From Saccharibacillus sacchari DSM 19268 (GTDB lineage: Bacteria > Bacillota > Bacilli > Paenibacillales > Paenibacillaceae), in assembly GCF_000585395.1 (NCBI RefSeq), contig NZ_KK073875.1, positions 1,635,774-1,699,773 of the forward strand: DNA of 64,000 nucleotides. The letters run 5' to 3'. Below the pieces are notes generated by a model. The model did not search any database. It was not told the DNA's origin and saw only the letters and a program-made list of their open reading frames with translations. Below, in pieces: positions 59,177 through 64,000 of this stretch (position 1 is its first letter; every line of letters begins with the position of its first letter). The translations under genes and the position numbers were made by a program.

Positions 59177-60100
59177 TCATGAATTTAGTTTTTTCACATT
59201 GGCTCCTTGACCTCTCAACCATATCTCTATGCCCGTTCCATAGACTTCAGCCGACACGATATAGCCTTCTTCATCCTGTGATAAAATCTCAGCTGTTGGT
59301 AGCCGATCCAATACAGCTTCAATAGAGGCTCCAATAAATTTAAATTTGACTCTGCGCAGTTCCCCGGCATACATGAATTGCACCCGTTTGCGAAACTCTC
59401 CGTCATTAAATCTATCTCGGTAAGGGATGTTAAATTTCGTTTTTAAGCTTTTGAAACTTGTAATTCGGTCAATACGAAATATAGTAGGGAAATCATAACG
59501 ATCATCCGCCATAAAAGTCACCAAGTAGAAATAGTATTCCGAAAACATGATCGCAATAGGCTTGATCTTGTGCTCTCGTTCTACTAGGTCTTGACGAATA
59601 TAAGAAATCTGAAGCACTTCATTTTTGGTAAGGAGTTGCGATAACTCCCATATGGTACCGAGCAATCTTTTTCCATGCTTCAAAGGCACGTAATAAAATT
59701 GCTCATTTCGGATCATTGATCCAACAAATTCGCGATCTTTTGATGTCACCTGTGCCAATAACTTCCGAACTAGCGAATCTAGCTCCTCTTTACAGAAGGC
59801 TCTGCTCTCAAGCAGAATTTTGCATATGGCTAAAACTTCTTCATTGGTAATCCATTCACGTTCGACTTGAGAAAGGTAATAGCCAAATCTCGTTCGATCG
59901 TATACGATAAATTGCTCTTTTTTTGAGAAACGCGTATCGGCTAAATATTCCCTCAATTCATCGATGTCACGTTGAATGGTCTTTTGAGTTACGCCATATC
60001 GTTCAGCCAAACTCTTTTTCTCAACCATTTCTCCTTTATGGAGCAACTCGTATATGTTTAATAAGCGAAACCCTTTATTACTCTTGTAATCCAACTCCAA
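59177..60100 (-). CDS. WYL-domain HTH regulator
   Basis: A 307-residue regulator: an N-terminal HTH_11 (residues ~8-65: EKKSLAERYGVTQKTIQRDIDELREYL), a middle WYL domain (about 130-240: ISYIRQDLVEREHKIKPIAIMFSEYYFYLVTF in parts) with a WYL-like sensor fold, and a WCX C-terminal extension ending near residue 305. WYL proteins control DNA-damage, phage-defence and CRISPR loci in response to nucleic-acid-like ligands. TTG at 60098-60100 with AAGGAAGG upstream is the best start. It is the first gene of the operon, with 16 bases to the HNH gene. Confidence 0.85.
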   Translation of the reverse strand: MELDYKSNKGFRLLNIYELLHKGEMVEKKSLAERYGVTQKTIQRDIDELREYLADTRFSKKEQFIVYDRTRFGYYLSQVEREWITNEEVLAICKILLESRAFCKEELDSLVRKLLAQVTSKDREFVGSMIRNEQFYYVPLKHGKRLLGTIWELSQLLTKNEVLQISYIRQDLVEREHKIKPIAIMFSEYYFYLVTFMADDRYDFPTIFRIDRITSFKSLKTKFNIPYRDRFNDGEFRKRVQFMYAGELRRVKFKFIGASIEAVLDRLPTAEILSQDEEGYIVSAEVYGTGIEIWLRGQGANVKKLNS

Positions 60101-60128
60101 ACAACTTCGCCTTCCTTCATTTTTTTAG

Positions 60129-60134
60129 ATTATA
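60129..60134 (-). promoter_or_regulatory. -10 box of the WYL operon
   Basis: Minus strand TATAAT about 30 bases before the WYL gene. The corresponding -35 position is poor (AAAATA), which fits a promoter needing an activator or a regulated weak promoter. The spacer 60135-60424 is AT-rich with no further gene. Confidence 0.45.
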
Positions 60135-60424
60135 CGATAGCTACATGGACATATTTTGGGATTATGATTTAATTGTAAATGATAACTTTAAGAGGGGATT
60201 TAAGCATATTCATATTGCGCATATTTAGAGGTTGATTCAAGCGATTTACCTATTCATGTATTTCATTATATATGGGTATGTTTCATAAATATATATTTTT
60301 GATAATGAAATTACAATAAAAGATAAACTCTCAGTATGCGACACTTGGATAAGTAAGAATCGGGGTGGCTTTAACAAAGACGTTTTGCGCTTAGACAGCC
60401 GATTCATCAGAGTCCTAAAGATGT

Positions 60425-60597
60425 TCGAAACCGCGAGAGTTTTGGGGATTGGATACAGTCTTATCTAGCTGTGGAAAAAGTAAAGTTTGTGTTGCGACAT
60501 TTGTGGAGCGAAAAATACGCTTTTACCAAGCTATTCCCATGCCGGATTGCACGGCTTTGTCGATGGAGATTGTCTTTGAAGTGCTAATGGACCAAAA
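60425..60597 (+). pseudogene. IS30-family transposase fragment
   Basis: The frame through 60431 reads GLDTVLSSCGKSKV, CVATFVERKIRFYQAIPMPD, which is the catalytic-core segment of IS30 transposases (DTV, ATF-ERKTRF). It has no start and no second and third catalytic residues, and passes into unrelated sequence before the IS1182 end. A similar piece is at 25305. Confidence 0.65.
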
Positions 60598-60697
60598 AAA
60601 AAGCCTCGATCTAAACGGATACCGCAGAACAGGGCAAAGAATTCGCCTGTCACGCTACGCTGAAGGCGGTCCATGTTCAGGTTCATGTTTGCTGCCA

Positions 60698-60876
60698 TCA
60701 ATCTAAAAAAGCTCGCAAATTGGACGTGGCAGCGTGAACCAATCACATAAAAAAGAGCCATTTTTCCAAATCTATCGACTCAAAAAGTAGAATCCTAGAT
60801 AAAAGAGGTTTAGAGCACCGGCTCTAAACCTCTTTTGTCGAAAGTCTGAGTTGAGCGATAACGCTCAGCTTTTTTC
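60698..60876 (+). repeat. direct repeat C, right copy (IS1182 right end)
   Basis: Matches 55046-55226 over its length (KKLANWTWQ-like transposase end, then hairpin AAAAGAGGTTTAGAGC / GCTCTAAACCTCTTTT at 60801-60836, then GAGCGATAACGCTC). The stem differs from the left copy by a compensatory A-T to G-C change. The final stem and T tract resemble a terminator. Confidence 0.8.
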
Positions 60877-60899
60877 ACTTCCGCTCTGATGTGTATAAT
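60872..60899 (+). promoter_or_regulatory. promoter of the HTH gene inside the IS remnant edge
   Basis: TTTTCA (60872-60877), 16 bases, TATAAT (60894-60899), 23 bases before the start. The -35 lies in the T tract of the IS1182 end, so insertion may have supplied or altered this promoter. Confidence 0.55.
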
Positions 60900-60921
60900 G
60901 GATGCCGAGGAGGTGCTTGGC

Positions 60922-61386
60922 ATGACTGAAAATCATAAAGGCAGCATCGAATTCGACGAAGAACCGCTTCCCGCCGAGGCGGTGACGGATCGCGAACTGC
61001 TTCGCAGCGCTTTGGAGACGTATAAAATCACGTATGACGCGCTGGAGCGCCTGACGGGTATCGGGCGCGCGGATCTGGAGGCTTATCTGGAAGGCGTTAC
61101 CGATCTTGAACATTTGGATGCCGAACAGCGCTTTTCCGGGCTAGGACTGATTGCTTTTTTGGGTATGGGAATCAATACGCCTCAGATTCTTCCGGAGGCG
61201 AGAGTGCTGGCCCTTATCGGAAATCTCCAACAAGAGTACGGCTTTACCGCCGAAATGATCGCGCTGCAAAGCGGGCTTGAACCCTCGGATGTCGAACGTT
61301 TCCTCGCCGGACGCAAAGTCGCGGCCGAGAAACGTTTTAAACTGGGCGTAGCCGTATTGTTCCTGCATTTCCTGATTCATAAGTAG
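60922..61386 (+). CDS. HTH-domain protein
   Basis: A 154-residue protein starting MTENHKGSIEF at the ATG 60922 with GAGGAGG nine bases upstream; a longer frame is less likely. It has two short helix-turn-helix-like repeats (ALETYKITYDALERLTGIGRADLEAYLEG, and IGNLQQEYGFTAEMIALQSGLEPSDVERFLAG, quoted partly as ERLTGIGRADLEAYLEG and ALQSGLEPSDVERFLAG) and a hydrophobic end. It looks like a DNA-binding or adaptor protein of the HTH/XRE type found in Paenibacillus. Targets unknown. Confidence 0.75.
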   Translation: MTENHKGSIEFDEEPLPAEAVTDRELLRSALETYKITYDALERLTGIGRADLEAYLEGVTDLEHLDAEQRFSGLGLIAFLGMGINTPQILPEARVLALIGNLQQEYGFTAEMIALQSGLEPSDVERFLAGRKVAAEKRFKLGVAVLFLHFLIHK

Positions 61387-61461
61387 ACGTTTTTCTTCAA
61401 CGAAGGTTCGCGGCAGGGCCTGATTGCTTCGGGCCCGCCTTCCCTCGACGCGTATTCGCGG

Positions 61462-61968
61462 TCAAATCGTCCGCCCCCGGCTCTCTACCAAGTTCGCCAC
61501 CCAGTCGTCAAAAGCCCCGAATTCGCATTCTTCGATCCACAGCTCCGGAGGCACCTCCGGGTAAAACACGCCGAAGCGCTCATCCCGCTCGCTGCCCGGC
61601 CGGAATCCGCCGAAGTGCCCCAGCTTCGGAATCGAAATGCCCAGCAGCAGCTCGGGGTACAAATCTTTGCCGTAACCCTCGAAGACCTGACTCGAGAAGG
61701 CTTGAACTTCATCCGGTCCCAACACTTCAATCCCAGCAGTCAAAGGACCCACGAACAATTCCACTCCGCCGACCCCGATCAGGAAACGCTTATATTCAGC
61801 CGGAAGCTCGATCCCCGATTCTTGTTCGAACGCCTCCAACTCTTGGCCGTTAAACGTTCTTTTTCGCATAAACCGATACGATTCGCCGTTATCCAGCTCG
61901 ATGAACTGTCCTTGGCTGGCTCTGATCCAGGCGTTGATCTGATCGTAAGCTTCTATGATTCTCCACAT
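61462..61968 (-). CDS. SMI1/KNR4-family protein
   Basis: A 168-residue SMI1/KNR4 (SUKH) protein: GQELEAFEQESGIELPAEYKRFLIGVGGVEL (parts: FEQESGIELPAEYKRFL) is the conserved N-terminal motif, and a later region LGISIPKLGHFGG follows. SUKH proteins are mostly immunity proteins of polymorphic toxin systems; some have no known toxin partner. No toxin gene is visible within this window. ATG 61968 follows GGAGGT at about 12 bases. Confidence 0.8.
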   Translation of the reverse strand: MWRIIEAYDQINAWIRASQGQFIELDNGESYRFMRKRTFNGQELEAFEQESGIELPAEYKRFLIGVGGVELFVGPLTAGIEVLGPDEVQAFSSQVFEGYGKDLYPELLLGISIPKLGHFGGFRPGSERDERFGVFYPEVPPELWIEECEFGAFDDWVANLVESRGRTI

Positions 61969-62090
61969 CTCTCGTCCGACCTCCGCTTCGCATTTGCAAC
62001 GGGCGCTTCGCCCATGTTCAAACCTGTACGTATCTTTCTTGCCTATGTATAACGATTTCTTTCATTCTAAACGCTTGAGGCCCAAACGCC

Positions 62091-62122
62091 AAAAAACAAG
62101 CCGGCAAGTTCCCGACTTGTTT
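62091..62122 (-). terminator. terminator of the GH31 gene
   Basis: AACAAGCCGG (62095-62104) pairs with CCGACTTGTT (62112-62121); on the minus strand the stem ends in TTTTTT (62089-62094 complement). Confidence 0.7.
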
Positions 62123-62144
62123 TCCGAACGATCGCAGCCGGATT

Positions 62145-64000
62145 TTACCCCTTGAGTTTGAAAACGGCCCCTTGACTCATATCCTGCACCTGAATCGTCA
62201 ATCCGCCGGTCTGCGTGTCGATGTACCAACCTTCCTGCCCGTGATCCGCTTCGTCCTCCGTCAGTTCGGTTAGTCCTTCGATCTCCGATGGCTTGAACGA
62301 CGTGCATACCAAGGCAAAACGCAGCAGATTGCGGTTCGCCGCATAGCCCCGACGCTCGTAACGGTAACTCAGCTCCAGCTCGTCTTCCGCGCCGCGCAGC
62401 TCGAATTCGATCAACGAAGAAACACCGCTGACATAGTCGAAGCTTGAGCCGTCGTCTTCGTACAGACTGTAGCTTGTTTTAAAATCCGGTCTCGCCTTTG
62501 CTCCGTACACGCGCAGCGTCAGCGTCTCGTCCGTCCGATCGTCCGCATACAGCTTCGTCGCCCCCTCCGCGATGACCGCGCCGGATTTGATGTACAACGG
62601 CATGATACTGAGCGGAGCGTGAGCCAAAATATGCCGTCCGCCCTGAATGATCTCGCCCGTCCAATAATCGATCCATTCGCCTTCCGGCAGATACACGGCG
62701 CGATGCTCGGTATCCGGCCGATAGATCGGTGCCGCCAGCACGTCGCTGCCCACCAGAAACTGGTCGCACAGATTGGTCACGTTCGGATCGTCCGGATATT
62801 CCAGAATCAACGGACGCATCGGCGGCAATCCGTTCTCGGACGCTTCATGAAACAGATTGTAAAGATGGGGCATCCAGCGATAACGCAGACCGATATATTC
62901 GCGCAAAATGCCTTCGATCTCCGGCCCGAACGACCACGGCTCCTGCCGCAGCGTGCCGATCGACGAGTGGTTGCGGCAATACGGGAACAACACGCCCATC
63001 TGCGTCCAGCGCACCAGCAGCTCGGCCGACGTATGATGCGCGAAGCCTCCGATATCCGGTCCGGAAAAGGCCAACCCCGACAGCCCCATATTGAGCACCA
63101 TCGGCATCGCGAGCGCCATATGTTCCCAGAAGCTGCGGTTGTCGCCCGTCCAGACGGCCGCGTAACGCTGAATGCCGGAGTACCCGGCCCGCGTCAACAC
63201 GAAAGGCCGCTGTCCGTCCATGTTCCTTTTCAACCCTTCGTACGTCGCCTTCGACATCAACATGCCGTACAGATTGTGCAGCTCTTCGTGCGTCTTCGGA
63301 TTGCCGTTGTTGCCGTGCATGACGTCGAGATCCATCGTTTTGGAATTGTTGAACACCGCCGGCTCGTTCATGTCGTTCCAGATGCCGTGGATGCCGAGGT
63401 CCGTATAGTATTTGTGCAGATTGCCCCACCATTCGGAAGCCGTGTCATCGGTAAAATCGGGGAAGGCGCTCGTGCCCGGCCATACGTCGCCCAAGAAAAT
63501 ATCGCCTTCGAGCTTGCGGCTGAAATGCTTGTTTTCCACGCCTTCGCGATACACGGCATACTTGGGATCTTTTTTCACGCCGGGATCGACGATCGGCACG
63601 ATGCGAATCCCCAGCGCTTTCAGCTCCGACATCATCGCTTCGGGATCGGGGAAACGCACCGGATCAAACGTGAACACCCGGTATTCGTCCATATAGTGGA
63701 TATCGAGATAGATGACGTCGCACGGAATTTCTTTTTCCCGGAATGTCCGCGCCAGATTCAGCACCTCGCTTTGATCCATGTAGCTGTAGCGCGACTGGTG
63801 GTAGCCGAGCGCCCACTTCGGCGGCAGCGCGATGCGTCCGGTCAGTCCGGTATAATCGCGCACGACTTCCTTCAGATCCGGCCCGTACACGAAATAGATA
63901 TCGTAGTCGCCCGTCGAGCAGCCGATCGTATACGCGATGCCGTGCGAGCGCATATCGAAGTCGGTGCGGCCCGGATTGTCGAGGAAAATGCCGTACGACG
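62145..64000 (-). CDS. GH31 alpha-glucosidase (5' end outside window)
   Basis: At least 618 residues and open at the right edge; the reading continues upstream of 63953 as GIFLDNPGRTDFDMRSHG, so an N-terminal beta-sandwich lies beyond 64000. Landmarks of GH31: PPKWALGYHQSRYSYMDQ, IYLDIHYMD, the nucleophile in GIWNDMNEP, the acid/base region WTGDNRSFWEH, GPDIGGF and RWTQMGVLFPYCRNHS. GH31 enzymes hydrolyse alpha-glucosides (maltose, isomaltose, glucan ends). A C-terminal beta domain ends near 62145. Family assignment is secure, the precise substrate is not. Confidence 0.9.
   Translation of the reverse strand, partial: SYGIFLDNPGRTDFDMRSHGIAYTIGCSTGDYDIYFVYGPDLKEVVRDYTGLTGRIALPPKWALGYHQSRYSYMDQSEVLNLARTFREKEIPCDVIYLDIHYMDEYRVFTFDPVRFPDPEAMMSELKALGIRIVPIVDPGVKKDPKYAVYREGVENKHFSRKLEGDIFLGDVWPGTSAFPDFTDDTASEWWGNLHKYYTDLGIHGIWNDMNEPAVFNNSKTMDLDVMHGNNGNPKTHEELHNLYGMLMSKATYEGLKRNMDGQRPFVLTRAGYSGIQRYAAVWTGDNRSFWEHMALAMPMVLNMGLSGLAFSGPDIGGFAHHTSAELLVRWTQMGVLFPYCRNHSSIGTLRQEPWSFGPEIEGILREYIGLRYRWMPHLYNLFHEASENGLPPMRPLILEYPDDPNVTNLCDQFLVGSDVLAAPIYRPDTEHRAVYLPEGEWIDYWTGEIIQGGRHILAHAPLSIMPLYIKSGAVIAEGATKLYADDRTDETLTLRVYGAKARPDFKTSYSLYEDDGSSFDYVSGVSSLIEFELRGAEDELELSYRYERRGYAANRNLLRFALVCTSFKPSEIEGLTELTEDEADHGQEGWYIDTQTGGLTIQVQDMSQGAVFKLKG

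Overview
The window is chromosomal DNA of a Gram-positive endospore-former type bacterium, most likely Paenibacillaceae (Paenibacillus or Saccharibacillus). This rests on gene content (EcsAB, AzlCD with a MocR regulator, xpt-pbuX, a YtrA-type GntR operon, YitT, a small alarmone synthetase, two M15 peptidases), strong AGGAGG-type ribosome binding sites with several TTG and GTG starts, and hairpin-rich intergenic repeats. The genus is an inference. Most of the window is ordinary GC-rich core genome; the stretch from about 55.2 to 60.7 kb is visibly richer in AT and looks acquired.

Layout. 0-5 kb: 3' part missing sensor kinase, HI0933-type flavoprotein, EcsAB. 5-8 kb: MarR regulator and a DHA2-type drug exporter with its own small regulator. 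8-16 kb: free methionine-R-sulfoxide reductase, PAP2 phosphatase, MntH, DUF402 protein, a divergent MarR/GNAT pair around a perfect palindrome, and AzlCD divergent from a MocR regulator around another palindrome. 16-25 kb: peptidoglycan O-acetyltransferase-like protein, CwlK-like peptidase, TraB/GumN protein, nucleoside deaminase, adenine deaminase behind an adenine-type riboswitch, YitT, GNAT. 25-35 kb: lipoprotein, NAD(P)-binding protein, an old-yellow-enzyme/TetR divergent pair, SDR plus TetR, and a five-gene ABC-transporter/GntR operon. 36-44 kb: processive-type glycosyltransferase, oligo-1,6-glucosidase, DUF5050 protein, xpt-pbuX behind a guanine-type riboswitch, MscL with a zinc ribbon. 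45-54 kb: zinc-ribbon coiled-coil protein, small alarmone synthetase, M15 lipoprotein, SNF2 helicase with a partner of unknown function, AraC regulator. 54-61 kb: decayed IS1182 and IS30 elements framing a tight WYL-regulator / HNH-membrane / YkgJ-cluster / glycine-zipper operon. 61-64 kb: HTH protein, SMI1/KNR4 protein, 5'-truncated (by the window edge) GH31 glucosidase.

The most interesting items are the WYL-HNH-YkgJ-glycine-zipper operon, a candidate uncharacterised defence or conflict system; a family of seven nested-hairpin intergenic elements that all keep the octamer CAAAGGCG; a second family of three hairpin elements whose terminal arms change in a base-pair-preserving way; and two purine riboswitches of opposite predicted logic (adenine-type ON switch for adenine deaminase, guanine-type switch for xpt-pbuX). 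Purine salvage is therefore controlled at two separate loci here.
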